DNA of 64,000 nucleotides from Burkholderia sp. WP9 (GCF_900104795.1 NZ_FNTG01000001.1:1178001-1242000), one strand, 5' to 3'. Shown: positions 1 to 9,883, counted from the first letter of the stretch. Notes: a model not told the origin generated them from the letters alone. A program made the numbers and translations.

Positions 1-1
1 G

Positions 2-820
2 GCGGTGAAACTGGTCGGCGAAGAAACCTTCCGCCTGTGCAGCGAATATCTCGACGACGTGCTGCTCGTAAATACCGACGCACTCTGCGCCGCGATCAAG
101 GATGTTTTCCAGGACACCCGCAGCGTGCTGGAGCCCGCGGGTTCTTTGGCCGTAGCCGGTGCCAAGCAGTATGCGGAGCGCGAAGGCATCGAGAACCAGA
201 CGCTGATCGCGATCACGTCCGGTGCGAACATGAACTTCGACCGCATGCGCTTCGTGGCCGAACGCGCCGAAGTGGGTGAAGCGCGCGAAGCCGTGTTTGC
301 CGTGACGATCCCCGAAGAGCGCGGCAGTTTCCGGCGTTTCTGCGAACTGGTGGGCACGCGCAGCGTCACCGAGTTCAACTATCGCATTGCGGACGCGAAT
401 TCCGCCCATATCTTCGTGGGCGTGCAGATCAGGAATCGCAGCGAATCGGCGCAGATCGCCGGCGCATTCGAAGCGCACGGGTTCGCCACAGTGGACCTCA
501 CGTTCGACGAACTCTCCAAGCAGCACATCCGCTACATGGTGGGCGGCCGCTCGCCTCTGGCGCACGACGAACGTCTGTTCCGTTTCGAGTTTCCCGAGCG
601 TCCGGGCGCGCTGATGAAATTCCTTTCGTCGATGGCGCCGAACTGGAATATCAGCCTGTTCCACTACCGCAACCAGGGCGCGGACTACAGCTCGATTCTG
701 GTCGGCATCCAGGTGCCGGTGAGCGAGAACGAGGCTTTTGATCGTTTTCTCGCCACGCTCGGCTATCCGAACTGGGAAGAGACGCAAAACCCGGTGTATC
801 GCCTGTTTCTCGCATCGTAG
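2..820 (+). CDS. ilvA: Threonine ammonia-lyase (threonine dehydratase), biosynthetic, 3' part
   Basis: PLP enzyme that deaminates threonine to 2-oxobutanoate, the first committed step of isoleucine synthesis. The gene runs off the left edge, so only the last ~272 residues are present. What remains is the end of the catalytic domain (SGANMNFDRMRF at about residue 72) and two ACT-like regulatory repeats: one from about residue 95 (VFAVTIPEERGSFRRF), the second from about residue 190 (FRFEFPERPGALMKF). Two ACT-like repeats are characteristic of the long, isoleucine-inhibited biosynthetic form rather than the short catabolic TdcB form. The stop is TAG. The ATG at position 5 lies inside the gene and is not its start. 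Nothing unusual is seen. Confidence 0.95.
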   Translation, partial: AVKLVGEETFRLCSEYLDDVLLVNTDALCAAIKDVFQDTRSVLEPAGSLAVAGAKQYAEREGIENQTLIAITSGANMNFDRMRFVAERAEVGEAREAVFAVTIPEERGSFRRFCELVGTRSVTEFNYRIADANSAHIFVGVQIRNRSESAQIAGAFEAHGFATVDLTFDELSKQHIRYMVGGRSPLAHDERLFRFEFPERPGALMKFLSSMAPNWNISLFHYRNQGADYSSILVGIQVPVSENEAFDRFLATLGYPNWEETQNPVYRLFLAS

Positions 821-912
821 AGCGGCTCGGGGTTTACCTTGACGTAGTGCGTGCCGCGCGACGAATGAGTCGTGCAGCGAATGCGCCACGAGCCCTGCCT
901 GGACGGCGTTAG

Positions 913-2007
<1,095 letters not shown>

Positions 2008-2125
2008 ATGAAATCTTTCCCGGCGAATGCAGCGGGACGAAACGACAGCGGCTTATGTCCGCGCTGTCATTTTGCCGGGGTATGCTCTCCCTTTAGTGTG
2101 TTCTTCGAAAAAGGGGCAGAGGCAA

Positions 2126-2890
2126 ATGCGGCGTGTCATATTCAACCAGAAGGGCGGGGTGGGCAAATCGACCATCGTGTGCAACCTGGCGGCCATCAAC
2201 GCCAGCGAGAACCTGCGTACGCTGGTTATCGATCTCGACCCTCAGGGTAACTCCAGCCAGTATCTGCTTGGCAAAGAGGCCCGCGATCTCAAGCCCAACG
2301 TCGCGGACTTCTTCGAAACGGCCTTGAGTTTCAGCTTCAGACCGACGCCGGTCTCGACGTTCATTCACCGCACGCCGTTCGAAAACCTCGACGTGATGCC
2401 CTCTCATCCGGATCTCGACACGCTTCACGGCAAGCTGGAGTCGCGCTACAAGATCTACAAGCTGCGTGACGCGTTGAACGAACTGGACGAGTACGACGCG
2501 ATTTACATCGATACGCCTCCGGCATTGAATTTCTATACCCGCTCCGCGCTGATTGCGGTCGAGCGCTGCCTGATTCCTTTCGACTGCGACGATTTTTCCC
2601 GCCGCGCCCTGTATACGCTGCTCGACAACGTCAAGGAGATTCAGCAGGACCATAACGCCGGCCTGGAAGTCGAAGGTATCGTGATCAACCAGTTTCAGCC
2701 GCGCGCAAGCCTGCCCCTTCAACTGGTCGAGGAGCTGATCAGCGAGGGCTTGCCTGTGCTGGAGTCGCGATTGTCGACTTCGGTGAAGATTCGCGAGTCG
2801 CATCAGTACGCGAAGCCGATGATTCACTTCGACCCGCGTCACAAACTCGCCCATGAATTCATGGCATTGCATCGGGAGCTGATTGGATAG
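2126..2890 (+). CDS. ParA/MinD-family P-loop ATPase, orphan
   Basis: 254-residue ParA-type ATPase. The start is the ATG after AGGGGCAGAGGCAA, which puts the deviant Walker A motif NQKGGVGKSTIVCNLAA at residue 7, as normal for short ParA proteins; upstream in-frame codons are non-conserved. It also has the Walker A' region LVIDLDPQGNSSQYLL and the Walker B-like YIDTPPALNF. There is no N-terminal DNA-binding extension, and no parB gene or parS-like site nearby, so this is not an obvious replicon partition operon. Such orphan chromosomal ParA-like proteins may position other cargo, but none is evident here. It begins 118 bp after the truncated pobA, so the pobA deletion may have brought it there. 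Function beyond ATPase is unknown. Confidence 0.88.
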   Translation: MRRVIFNQKGGVGKSTIVCNLAAINASENLRTLVIDLDPQGNSSQYLLGKEARDLKPNVADFFETALSFSFRPTPVSTFIHRTPFENLDVMPSHPDLDTLHGKLESRYKIYKLRDALNELDEYDAIYIDTPPALNFYTRSALIAVERCLIPFDCDDFSRRALYTLLDNVKEIQQDHNAGLEVEGIVINQFQPRASLPLQLVEELISEGLPVLESRLSTSVKIRESHQYAKPMIHFDPRHKLAHEFMALHRELIG

Positions 2891-3023
2891 TCTCAGGCAT
2901 GCCTCGCTAGTCACGCGTGTCCGGATGGCTTTCGCGACTGAAGAATGAATCCGTTGATCATTCCGTTCGGCGGGCTCGTGAATGTGATAATCGGGCACGT
3001 TCACTCGCTAACGAGGTAATGCA

Positions 3024-3665
3024 ATGCAGGTCTATGGCAGACGCAGTTCGATCAACGTGCAAAAAGTGCTGTGGTGTCTCGCTGAACTGGGTTTCGCAGA
3101 AGGGCGGGAATTTTCGCGGATCGATGCCGGGCTCGAGTTCGGCGTGATCGACACGCCGCCGTATCGTGCGCTCAATCCGAACGGGTTGGTGCCCACGCTC
3201 GTGGATGGTGAGTGCGTGCTGTGGGAGTCGAATACGATCGTGCGCTATCTGGCCGCGAAACACGACGCGCAAACCTTGTTGCCGTCCGAACCCGCTGCGC
3301 GTGCCGATGTCGAGCGCTGGATGGACTGGCAACTCGGCACGCTCTGGGCAACGTTGCGCGTCGCGTTCCTCGGTCTGACGCGAGTGCCGGAGGAGCAACG
3401 CGACTATGACGCCATCGAGCGTTCATATCGCGAAGCAACGCGACTTCTAGGCATTGCGGACGCTGTCCTCGCGAAACACGACTATCTCGCGCAGGATCGC
3501 TTTACCGTGGCCGATATCGGAGTCGGCCTCGCGGCGCACCGCTGGGTGCATCTCGCGGAACGGTTTGCCGACGTGCTCCAGGCGCCGCAGCCCTTGCCTT
3601 CGCTGGACCGCTGGCTTCAGGCGGTCAAGGGCAGGCCGGCTTTTTCCGTGGCGGTCGCTCCCTGA
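3024..3665 (+). CDS. Glutathione S-transferase family protein
   Basis: 213-residue cytosolic glutathione S-transferase-like protein. The N-terminal thioredoxin-like domain begins MQVYGRRSSINVQKVLWCL and holds the glutathione-site segments NPNGLVPTL and WESNTIVRYL (about residues 50-72). An all-helical C-terminal domain follows, with the conserved FTVADIGVG stretch near residue 158 that caps the fold. The start follows AACGAGGTAATGCA. It stands alone; the nearest gene downstream is on the other strand beyond a hairpin. Substrate cannot be told from sequence. Confidence 0.9.
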   Translation: MQVYGRRSSINVQKVLWCLAELGFAEGREFSRIDAGLEFGVIDTPPYRALNPNGLVPTLVDGECVLWESNTIVRYLAAKHDAQTLLPSEPAARADVERWMDWQLGTLWATLRVAFLGLTRVPEEQRDYDAIERSYREATRLLGIADAVLAKHDYLAQDRFTVADIGVGLAAHRWVHLAERFADVLQAPQPLPSLDRWLQAVKGRPAFSVAVAP

Positions 3666-3671
3666 TTGGGC

Positions 3672-3698
3672 GTGAGGCGTGGCGCATATGCGCCTCAC
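3672..3698. terminator. Hairpin between convergent genes
   Basis: Inverted repeat GTGAGGCG / CGCCTCAC (3672-3679 and 3691-3698) with a perfect 12-bp palindrome GCGCATATGCGC nested in it (3682-3693). It lies between the convergent stops of the GST gene and the small leftward gene, so it could terminate both. There is no clear T-run, so intrinsic termination is only a suggestion. Confidence 0.4.
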
Positions 3699-3702
3699 TC
3701 GA

Positions 3703-3939
3703 TCAAAGTGTCGCGAATAGGCCGACCATAATCGCGCCGAATAGAATCCATTTGAATATGTAGTACGTTGGCCGATGCCATGCCTTTAGACGCTTTCCAA
3801 CCCGTCGCACGGCATACAGATAGTTGAAAATGCGATTCAGAAACCCAATGCGATTTCCGGCTTCGTTCGGCGAGGCTGCCGTGCGAAGCTGAATGGCGGA
3901 AAACATCCGATTGAACGCGGCCGCCCAGCGAAAATACAT
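3703..3939 (-). CDS. Small putative membrane protein
   Basis: Hypothetical 78-residue protein, not recognised. The C-terminus has one convincing hydrophobic helix (YYIFKWILFGAIMVGLF), preceded by a basic stretch (AVRRVGKRLKAW), as in a small inner-membrane protein with its N-terminus in the cytoplasm. No Shine-Dalgarno is clear upstream of the ATG, so the start is uncertain. The overlapping leftward frame 3695-4135 has biased, low-complexity translation and was not chosen. It is convergent with the GST gene. Confidence 0.45.
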   Translation of the reverse strand: MYFRWAAAFNRMFSAIQLRTAASPNEAGNRIGFLNRIFNYLYAVRRVGKRLKAWHRPTYYIFKWILFGAIMVGLFATL

Positions 3940-4291
3940 TGTTCGGAGTGGAGAGGCGTTCGGAATGGAGACCGGGGCCGAGTCGCCGCACTCGCTGAAG
4001 CGACCGGGCCTGCGTGGTATAGCGCTCTGAATGACTGCTGCTCCGCAAAACAGGCACTGTGCGCGCCATGCAGAACAGTCCCCGCGTCCGAGCAGAGAAA
4101 GTAGCGTTTTTCAAGCAAATGCCTTTAGAAAACACCGGCTGCCCAACCGTTTTTCATTGTAGTGGCAGCAGCAACAGTGAATTCAGGATTGTCGGATTTA
4201 TCCCGCCGCGTCGGGCACCTACACTGTATTCACCGCTGCAACAACAGCCCCATCCGCAGCGCGTAGAAAGACAATCTCTGGAGGTGGTTTC
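3940..4291. other. Intergenic region upstream of the DUF4148-like gene
   Basis: About 350 bases with no convincing gene in either strand. The right end (4140-4280) is less GC-rich than the surroundings and presumably contains the promoter and leader of the secreted-protein gene that starts at 4292. A good Shine-Dalgarno CTGGAGGTGG sits at 4278-4287. No repeat stands out. Confidence 0.4.
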
Positions 4292-4534
4292 ATGAAGTCG
4301 CTCATTCAAGCTGTTGCTATCGCCGTTGTTCTTGCCGCGCCGGTAGCATCGTTCGCCCAGTCGTCCAATGACGCCGCGTCGCAAGCCGTGCAAGCGCAGG
4401 CCTCGGGCCAGCAACAATCGGCTCAAACGGACAAGAGCGGTTATGGCTCAGGCAGCCGTGGCACGTGGCAAGCGGGTTATGGTAACGACACGACGGTGAG
4501 TTCGTATTCGCCGCCGATCCGCAACATTCGTTAA
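4292..4534 (+). CDS. Small secreted protein, DUF4148-like
   Basis: 80-residue protein with a Sec signal peptide (MKSLIQAVAIAVVLAAPVAS followed by FAQ, likely cut at residue 22-23) that matches the signal typical of Burkholderia DUF4148 proteins. The mature part is Gln/Ser/Gly-rich and lacks the usual RAEV-type helix of DUF4148, so it is a divergent relative. Expected in the periplasm; function unknown. The start follows CTGGAGGTGGTTTC. A hairpin terminator follows directly. Confidence 0.75.
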   Translation: MKSLIQAVAIAVVLAAPVASFAQSSNDAASQAVQAQASGQQQSAQTDKSGYGSGSRGTWQAGYGNDTTVSSYSPPIRNIR

Positions 4535-4547
4535 GCAAACGACGAAG

Positions 4548-4585
4548 CGCGCGGCGAACAGATCGCCGCGCGGGCGGATTGTTTT
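4548..4585 (+). terminator. Intrinsic terminator after DUF4148-like gene
   Basis: Perfect 10-bp stem CGCGCGGCGA / TCGCCGCGCG (4548-4557 and 4563-4572), loop ACAGA, then a short spacer and a T-rich stretch TTGTTTTCT. It sits 13 bp after the stop of the rightward gene and runs up to the stop of the leftward neighbour at 4586. Confidence 0.65.
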
Positions 4586-4879
4586 CTATGGCGCGCGCAA
4601 CAGGGTCATTTCGTTGTGCAGCAGCGCCAGCAGATCATCATTACTAGGCCGCGTGCCCCAGTGCCGCGCGCCCGCCACTGACGCAATCGCGATCCACGAG
4701 TGAGGTGGAAACCATTCGCGCAGCAGTGTGCCATCCTGACGCAAACACAATTGGCCGGTCTGCTCGCTGTATTCGGCGCAGATCAGCGTGTCGTTGATTT
4801 GTGCGGTGACTCGGAGTGGATCGCTGCGTAGCACAATGTTGCTCCCGCGGATTAGGTGGCGCCAATGCGTGCGCGGCAC
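4586..4879 (-). CDS. Hypothetical protein
   Basis: 97-residue leftward protein, not recognised. There is no signal peptide, transmembrane helix or Cys cluster. It has a mixed, globular-looking composition (for example LICAEYSEQTGQLCLRQDGT and WFPPHSWIAIASVAGARHWG) unlike the biased shadow frames around it, which is the main reason to keep it. The start is uncertain. It is convergent with the DUF4148-like gene. Confidence 0.45.
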   Translation of the reverse strand: MPRTHWRHLIRGSNIVLRSDPLRVTAQINDTLICAEYSEQTGQLCLRQDGTLLREWFPPHSWIAIASVAGARHWGTRPSNDDLLALLHNEMTLLRAP

Positions 4880-4912
4880 GGTCGCGTCATCAACGCGAGC
4901 GTGCCGCGTGCA

Positions 4913-5314
4913 TCAATGATCGCCGTGACCGTGACCGTAGCCGCGTTCGTCGCCGCGATCATCGCCATGGCCATGCCAGCCGTTATCGTGACCGCGCCAG
5001 TCGCCGTGCGGACCACGCGCCTCGTGCCATTCGCGTCCGTCGCGGTGACGCTCTTCCCACTCGCGCCGCTCCCAGTAGCGGCGGCCGTCGTAATAGCGCT
5101 CGCCGTACCAGCCCGGACTCACCACGACCACCGGCGGAGCCGGAGCGTAAACCGGCGGCGGGGGCGGGGCATACACGGGTTCGGGCGCGTAAGCGACCCC
5201 GGGAATGCCGATGTTCACACCCACATCGACGTGGGCCAGCGCGACTGACGATGCGCCGATTCCGAGTCCCGCAACGATCGCCATGGACAGCCAGCGGTTT
5301 CGTGATTTGTTCAT
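4913..5314 (-). CDS. Exported Pro/His/Gly-rich protein
   Basis: 133 residues, starting at the ATG after GCGGGAAATACAAC; upstream in-frame codons are not signal-like. A Sec signal peptide occupies residues 1-27 (MNKSRNRWLSMAIVAGLG, cut after SVALA). Next comes a Pro/Val-rich segment with repeats of VYAPPPP type, then a YDGRRYWERREW patch, and a tail of His, Gly, Asp and Arg (GHGHGDH). Similar YXXPPP/WXXR exported proteins are common in Burkholderia and are annotated as hypothetical or YXWGXW-type proteins. The His-rich tail could bind metal, but this is only inferred. A small lipoprotein gene is just upstream on the same strand. Confidence 0.75.
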   Translation of the reverse strand: MNKSRNRWLSMAIVAGLGIGASSVALAHVDVGVNIGIPGVAYAPEPVYAPPPPPVYAPAPPVVVVSPGWYGERYYDGRRYWERREWEERHRDGREWHEARGPHGDWRGHDNGWHGHGDDRGDERGYGHGHGDH

Positions 5315-5367
5315 GTTGTATTTCCCGCTTCTACGATAGTGAGTGGAAAGTCTTGTGTGGCTCGCGC

Positions 5368-5499
5368 TCAATAGCGGTCGCGATCGTGATAGCGATAATG
5401 GTCATGATCGTGGTAACCGCCCTCGGGGACGACGATGCAACCGCTCAATGCACCGCCGAGCGTGACGGCGAGAATGGCCAGCGCGAAAATTCTTTTCAT
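5368..5499 (-). CDS. Small lipoprotein, His/Asp/Tyr-rich tail
   Basis: 43-residue lipoprotein. MKRIFALAILAVTLGGALSG is followed by Cys21, a good lipobox (LSGC), with the +2 residue Ile favouring the outer membrane. The mature peptide is only 23 residues and ends in alternating His, Asp, Tyr and Arg. The start is fixed by a strong Shine-Dalgarno ACAGGAGCAACGTC. It lies upstream of, and is probably co-transcribed with, the His-rich exported protein, with which it shares composition. Function unknown; small envelope or metal-binding roles are possible. Confidence 0.75.
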   Translation of the reverse strand: MKRIFALAILAVTLGGALSGCIVVPEGGYHDHDHYRYHDRDRY

Positions 5500-6113
5500 G
5501 ACGTTGCTCCTGTTTCCTTGTGACCCGAACTCTACTGACCGGCCGTATTTCCGGTGTGTTTGTGTGTAACAGGACGTGTCGATAGGCGCGTGTGGCGACA
5601 ACGCGTGTACCGCGTAAGGGGCGCACGCCAGAGCCTGGTGAGAAGAGGGCGGATTATGCGGCGATCGGCGCGCAAGCCATTGAACGCACTGCAAATACAG
5701 CGTGATGGTCGACCCTTGCGCAAAGCGCTGCGGGCCGATCGGCGTGTGGATCGGCGGCACCCGGTCTCGTGGCGGGCAGGATTACCGCATCCATGCCGTA
5801 CGGATACATTCAGTTGCAGACTAAGTTGCTGACCGGCGCTGTTGGCCGATTGAATCGCTCCGGTCGATTGATGATCCGCCGAAACATTGCGCGTGAGTGT
5901 CAGGACGTGGACAGTCGCCATTGGCGCCCGGCATGCGTAGCGACACGATTACGTCGATATCGACGCGGTGACGTCCGCGCGCGAACCTGGAACGTCGCGC
6001 GTGATAAGCACATGAAAAACAAGTCTTTTACGCGCGTGGCCAAGACTGGTTAGATCACGGGATCGACTGTCCGTCGGTCGATCCCGTTCAATCGCATTTC
6101 TTGCCGGTCAGCC
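5500..6113. other. Gene-poor intergenic region
   Basis: About 610 bases with no supported gene: all open frames give Arg/Pro-biased translation. The left end must carry the leftward promoter of the lipoprotein gene; the right end carries that of the Crp/Fnr gene, including the inverted repeat listed separately at 6059-6085. Confidence 0.4.
6059..6085. promoter_or_regulatory. Inverted repeat upstream of Crp/Fnr gene
   Basis: GGGATCGAC (6059-6067) and GTCGATCCC (6077-6085) form a perfect 9-bp inverted repeat with a 9-nt spacer, ending 28 bp before the ATG of the Crp/Fnr regulator. It could be an operator (possibly autoregulatory) or an RNA hairpin in the leader. It does not resemble the FNR (TTGAT-N4-ATCAA) or CRP consensus, so no binding protein is assigned. 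Confidence 0.4.
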
Positions 6114-6926
6114 ATGAGCACACTTACCGAAGCGTTCACGCCGGATGCCGCGGCGCTCGCCGCGCGCCGGATGCCCTCGCGTGCTGCACCATTGGAGTGG
6201 TCGCGGCGCGACGGCCGCATGCTCGACGCCGATCTGCGCGAGGCGATCCACGCGGCCTTCACCGCGAACCCGTGCCTGAAGAGTTGGCCTGCCCACGCGA
6301 TCGACGCGCTGTGCGACGCCGGCCACCTCCGCACGTGGACCAACGGCGAGTTGATTTTCGCGCGCGACGAGCCGTGCGACGACATTCAGGTGGTACTGTC
6401 CGGCGCGATCGAAATGAGCTGGACCAACGCGGCCGGCGTCCGCGCGGTGGCGGTGTATATGTGGCCGAACGAGGTCATCAATTTCATTCCGGTTCTGGAC
6501 CGGCGCGGTTCGATGCATGATCAGCGCGCGCACGGTTCGACCACGCTGTTCCACATTCCCGGTCAAGCGCTGTTCGATCTGTTCGCCCGCGAGCCGGTGC
6601 TGTTGCGCAACGTGCTGGATCTGATCTGCCTGCGCAGCCGCGCACTGCACGGCCGCATGGGCAAGACGGCGCTGGCGGGTTTTCGCGCGCGCATGGCGGA
6701 CCAGTTGCTCGCGCTCACCGAGTGGCATGGCAGACGAACGGAGCGGGGCGTCGAGTTGACGATCAGACTCTCGCAGGAGGATCTCGCGGCCTTGCTTGCC
6801 GCGTCACGGCAGAGCGTCAACAAGGAACTGCGCTGGCTGGTGCGCAACGGTATCGTCGACGTGCGTTATAGCCGTCTGACCGTGATCGACATGAAGGCGC
6901 TGCGCGAACTGAGCGAGGCCGCGTGA
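6114..6926 (+). CDS. Crp/Fnr-family transcriptional regulator
   Basis: 270 residues. The cyclic-nucleotide-binding-like beta-roll lies at about residues 50-160 ([20 protein letters not shown]), followed by a dimer helix and a winged helix-turn-helix at about 205-250 ([20 protein letters not shown], then [12 protein letters not shown]). There are no clustered N-terminal cysteines, so it is not an oxygen-sensing FNR with an iron-sulfur cluster; the effector is unknown. The N-terminal ~45 residues are extra relative to minimal Crp. It is transcribed toward the dioxygenase gene 130 bp downstream and could control it. The start has only a weak Shine-Dalgarno. Confidence 0.85.
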   Translation: MSTLTEAFTPDAAALAARRMPSRAAPLEWSRRDGRMLDADLREAIHAAFTANPCLKSWPAHAIDALCDAGHLRTWTNGELIFARDEPCDDIQVVLSGAIEMSWTNAAGVRAVAVYMWPNEVINFIPVLDRRGSMHDQRAHGSTTLFHIPGQALFDLFAREPVLLRNVLDLICLRSRALHGRMGKTALAGFRARMADQLLALTEWHGRRTERGVELTIRLSQEDLAALLAASRQSVNKELRWLVRNGIVDVRYSRLTVIDMKALRELSEAA

Positions 6927-7056
6927 GAAAACTGATAACGATATAAAAAGCGCTTCTATCAAGTGTCCAAAGCGCGATAGATTCGCGGCGCCCACCCTGT
7001 CGATAATGACTCGTCGATTCAGACCTGTCCTGTCCTCAAACCGGGAGTTGCATCAC

Positions 7057-7989
7057 ATGTCGAACCTCAGTCTCGCGACGTCCAACGCACTGGACATTCA
7101 TCCCGTCACTGGCCGCATCGGCGCGGAAGTTCGCGGCGTACGGCTGTCCGGCCAGCTCGAGCCCGCAACGCTCGAAGCCATTCGCGCGGCGTTGCTGCGT
7201 CACAAGGTGATCTTTTTCCGCGGCCAGACGCACTTGCAGGACGCCGACCAGGAAGCGTTCGCCAAGCTGCTCGGCGAGCCGGTTTCGCATCCCACGGTGC
7301 CGGTGGTGGACGGCACGGACTATCTGCTCGAACTCGACTCGCATCGCGGCGGCCGCGCGAATTCATGGCATACGGATGTGACCTTCGTCGATGCCTATCC
7401 GCAAGCGTCGATCCTGCGCGGCGTGACGATTCCGGAAGTAGGCGGCGACACGGTATGGGCCAACACGGCCACCGCCTATGACGATCTGCCGCCGCCACTC
7501 AAGGCGCTCGCCGAACAATTGTGGGCCGTGCACAGCAACGAATACGACTATGCGAACCACGCGAACGTCGGCGAGCGCGGGCGCGATACCGAGGCGTTGA
7601 AACGTTACCGCGAGGCGTTCGTGTCCACGCGCTACGAGACCGAGCATCCGGTCGTGCGCGTGCATCCGGAATCCGGCGAAAAGACCTTGATTCTCGGGCA
7701 CTTCGTGGAGAGTTTCGTGGGCCTCACGCCGAGTGCGTCGGCGCATGTGCTCGAACTGCTGCAAGGCTACGTGACGCGGCTGGAGAACATCGTGCGCTGG
7801 CGCTGGCAGACTGGCGACGTGGCGATCTGGGACAACCGCGCGACCCAGCACTACGCGGTCAACGACTATGGCGACGCCCACCGGGTGGTGCGGCGCGTCA
7901 CGCTGAAAGGCGATGTGCCGGTCAGCGTCGACGGCCGCCGCAGCTTCACGCGCAGTGTCGAACCGAGACCGGCGGCGAAGGCGGCCTGA
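7057..7989 (+). CDS. TauD/TfdA-family Fe(II)/2-oxoglutarate dioxygenase
   Basis: 310-residue non-haem iron dioxygenase of the TauD/alkylsulfatase-type family, which hydroxylates a sulfonate, sulfate ester or related compound with 2-oxoglutarate and O2. The facial triad is visible: His105 and Asp107 in SWHTDVTF, and a distal His near residue 265 in [11 protein letters not shown]; a downstream Arg in HRVVRRVTL would bind 2-oxoglutarate. The ATG at 7057 follows CGGGAGTTGCATCAC; an upstream ATG at 7006 would add 17 non-conserved residues. The tandem Crp/Fnr gene suggests local control. Whether the substrate is taurine cannot be told; no sulfonate transporter is nearby. Confidence 0.88.
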   Translation: MSNLSLATSNALDIHPVTGRIGAEVRGVRLSGQLEPATLEAIRAALLRHKVIFFRGQTHLQDADQEAFAKLLGEPVSHPTVPVVDGTDYLLELDSHRGGRANSWHTDVTFVDAYPQASILRGVTIPEVGGDTVWANTATAYDDLPPPLKALAEQLWAVHSNEYDYANHANVGERGRDTEALKRYREAFVSTRYETEHPVVRVHPESGEKTLILGHFVESFVGLTPSASAHVLELLQGYVTRLENIVRWRWQTGDVAIWDNRATQHYAVNDYGDAHRVVRRVTLKGDVPVSVDGRRSFTRSVEPRPAAKAA

Positions 7990-8045
7990 GGGTCGTGCTC
8001 ACCTCGATTGCTCGCGAGTGGTTTCGTTCAGCGCGTATGGCGCGG

Positions 8046-8933
8046 CTATTCAGTGGCGAGGTGCGCCGGCGCGGTTGTTTCCCGATAGCCGAGCCGCGTC
8101 GAGATCGCGAGGCCCGACTTTCTGAGCAGCGCGACGTAGTGCGACTTGGTGTCGGCGCCGCAACGCATGGTCGGAAATGAAATGGACAAACCGGCGATCA
8201 CGCGGCCGAAGCGGTCGAACACCGGCACGGCGAGACACTGCAGGCCTTCTTCCTGTTCCTCGTTATCCTCGCCGTAACCCTGCTCGCGCACGCGCGGCAG
8301 AATGCTGAGCACGGCTTCGGCGGAGGCAAGCGTCTTTTGCGTCGACTTGCGGAATTCGACGTGGGAAAGCACTTCGCGCGCGTCGGCCGGTTCCATCCAC
8401 GCGAGCAGCACCTTGCCGATCGCCGTGCTATGCAGCGGATTGCGCCGGCCGATGCGCGATTGCATGCGCAGCCCGTAATCGGCGTCGATCTTGTGAATGT
8501 AGATGATGGCGTCTTCGTCGAAAGCACCCAAGTGCACCGCCTCGCGCGTCGCCGCGCCGATGCGGCGCATCTCGACGTCGGCCTCGCGGACCAGATCGAC
8601 GCTTTCCAACGCTTTCGCGCCGAGTTCGAACAGGCGGATGGTCAGCCGGTAGCGCTCGGTTTCCACTTCCTGCGTCACGTAGCCGAGCGCCTTCAACGTC
8701 TGGATCACGCGATGCACGGTAGTCTTCGACATGCCGAGCCGCTGCGACAGTTCGCTGATGCCGATCTGTCCGCTGTCGCCGATCGCGCCGAGAATGGCGA
8801 AGACCCGGCCGATCGACGAGGCCGATTCGCCCTTGTCGCAAACCATGCCGCCCACGCCGCCGAAGTCGGCGTTCTCCGCGTCCTGTACGTGGGCGGGGGC
8901 GTCGTCCTTGCGCTGTTTGCCTGTTGCTGCCAT
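8046..8933 (-). CDS. IclR-family regulator of the deoxyuronate genes (KdgR-like)
   Basis: 295 residues. An N-terminal winged helix-turn-helix (about residues 40-100, GISELSQRLGMSKTTVHRVI) is followed by an IclR effector domain (about 115-280, LRMQSRIGRRNPLHSTAIGK, LQCLAVPVFDRFGRVIAGLS). The start follows a strong GGGAAGAAGGCA. It heads away from, but directly adjoins, kduD, kduI and divergent kdgT, which in other bacteria are controlled by the IclR-family KdgR binding 2-keto-3-deoxygluconate. A KdgR-like repressor role is therefore likely by context. The first 35 residues are a non-conserved extension. Confidence 0.87.
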   Translation of the reverse strand: MAATGKQRKDDAPAHVQDAENADFGGVGGMVCDKGESASSIGRVFAILGAIGDSGQIGISELSQRLGMSKTTVHRVIQTLKALGYVTQEVETERYRLTIRLFELGAKALESVDLVREADVEMRRIGAATREAVHLGAFDEDAIIYIHKIDADYGLRMQSRIGRRNPLHSTAIGKVLLAWMEPADAREVLSHVEFRKSTQKTLASAEAVLSILPRVREQGYGEDNEEQEEGLQCLAVPVFDRFGRVIAGLSISFPTMRCGADTKSHYVALLRKSGLAISTRLGYRETTAPAHLATE

Positions 8934-9024
8934 TGCCTTCTTCCCTGTCTATGCGTTGCCGCGCCGCCAACGCGCGTGTCGGCGACGCGCCGAGAGCATA
9001 CCGCGTCCCGCGCGCGCTGCCGAG

Positions 9025-9795
9025 TCAACGCGCGAGCCAGCCGCCGTCCACCGCCAGTGTATGCCCGTGCACATAGTCCGAAGCGGATGACGCGAGGAAC
9101 ACGACCGGGCCCGCCAGGTCTTCCGGGGTGCCCCAACGGGCGGCCGGAATGCGGCCGAGAATCTCGTCGTTGCGCTGCGCATCGTCGCGCAAGGCCGCCG
9201 TGTTCGCAGTCGCCATGTAGCCTGGCGCGATCGCATTCACATTGATGCCTTGCGCCGCCCATTCGTTCGCGAGCAACCGCGTGAGCCCGAGCACGCCGCT
9301 TTTCGATGCCGTATAGGAGGCCACCCGTATGCCGCCCTGAAACGACAGCATCGACGCGACATTGATGATCTTGCCACCGCTTCGCTGCTTGACGAACTGC
9401 CGCGCGGCGGCCTGCGAGAGAAAGAACAGGCTCTTCAGATTGACGTCCACGACCGCGTCCCAGTCGGCTTCGGTGAAATCGAGCGCGTTCTCGCGGCGGA
9501 TGAGGCCCGCGTTGTTCACCAGCACGTCGATGCGGCCGAAAGCCTCGACCGCGGCGCGCACGATGTCCTCGACCGGCGCGATCGAGCCGAGATCGGCGCG
9601 CACGTCCGCGAAGCGTCGGCCGGTTGCGGCCACGCGCGCGGGCGTGTCGCCGGCGTCGGCCCGGCTCACGCCGACAATGTCGCAGCCGGCGTTTGCCAGC
9701 GCGAGCGCCATGGCCGCGCCAAGGCCCGTGTTGCTGCCGGTGACGATGGCGACGCGGCCGGTGAGATCAAAGGTGTTCACGGTATTCAAGCCCAT
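9025..9795 (-). CDS. kduD: 2-dehydro-3-deoxy-D-gluconate 5-dehydrogenase
   Basis: 256-residue classical short-chain dehydrogenase. It reduces 2,5-diketo-3-deoxygluconate to 2-keto-3-deoxygluconate in uronate/pectin catabolism. Visible: the cofactor motif TGSNTGLG near residue 17, NNAGL, the catalytic Ser in NVASMLSFQGG, and the YTASK Tyr-Lys pair; the C-terminus GHTLAVDGGWLAR is typical of KduD. The identification rests on these plus kduI 88 bp upstream on the same strand. The start chosen is ATG at 9795; GTG at 9780 is also possible, and neither has an ideal ribosome site. Confidence 0.9.
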   Translation of the reverse strand: MGLNTVNTFDLTGRVAIVTGSNTGLGAAMALALANAGCDIVGVSRADAGDTPARVAATGRRFADVRADLGSIAPVEDIVRAAVEAFGRIDVLVNNAGLIRRENALDFTEADWDAVVDVNLKSLFFLSQAAARQFVKQRSGGKIINVASMLSFQGGIRVASYTASKSGVLGLTRLLANEWAAQGINVNAIAPGYMATANTAALRDDAQRNDEILGRIPAARWGTPEDLAGPVVFLASSASDYVHGHTLAVDGGWLAR

Positions 9796-9883
9796 GTCGT
9801 GCGCCGGGAGTTCCTGACGCGAGAGAAGCAGTGAAGCGAGCAGCAAAACAAGCGGTTGAAAAGCGGGCGAAGAAAGCGGCCCG

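Noticed and set aside
2126..2890. Plasmid or second-replicon origin, from the ParA gene
   Set aside because: No parB, rep gene, iterons or parS-like repeats around it; neighbours are ordinary chromosomal genes.
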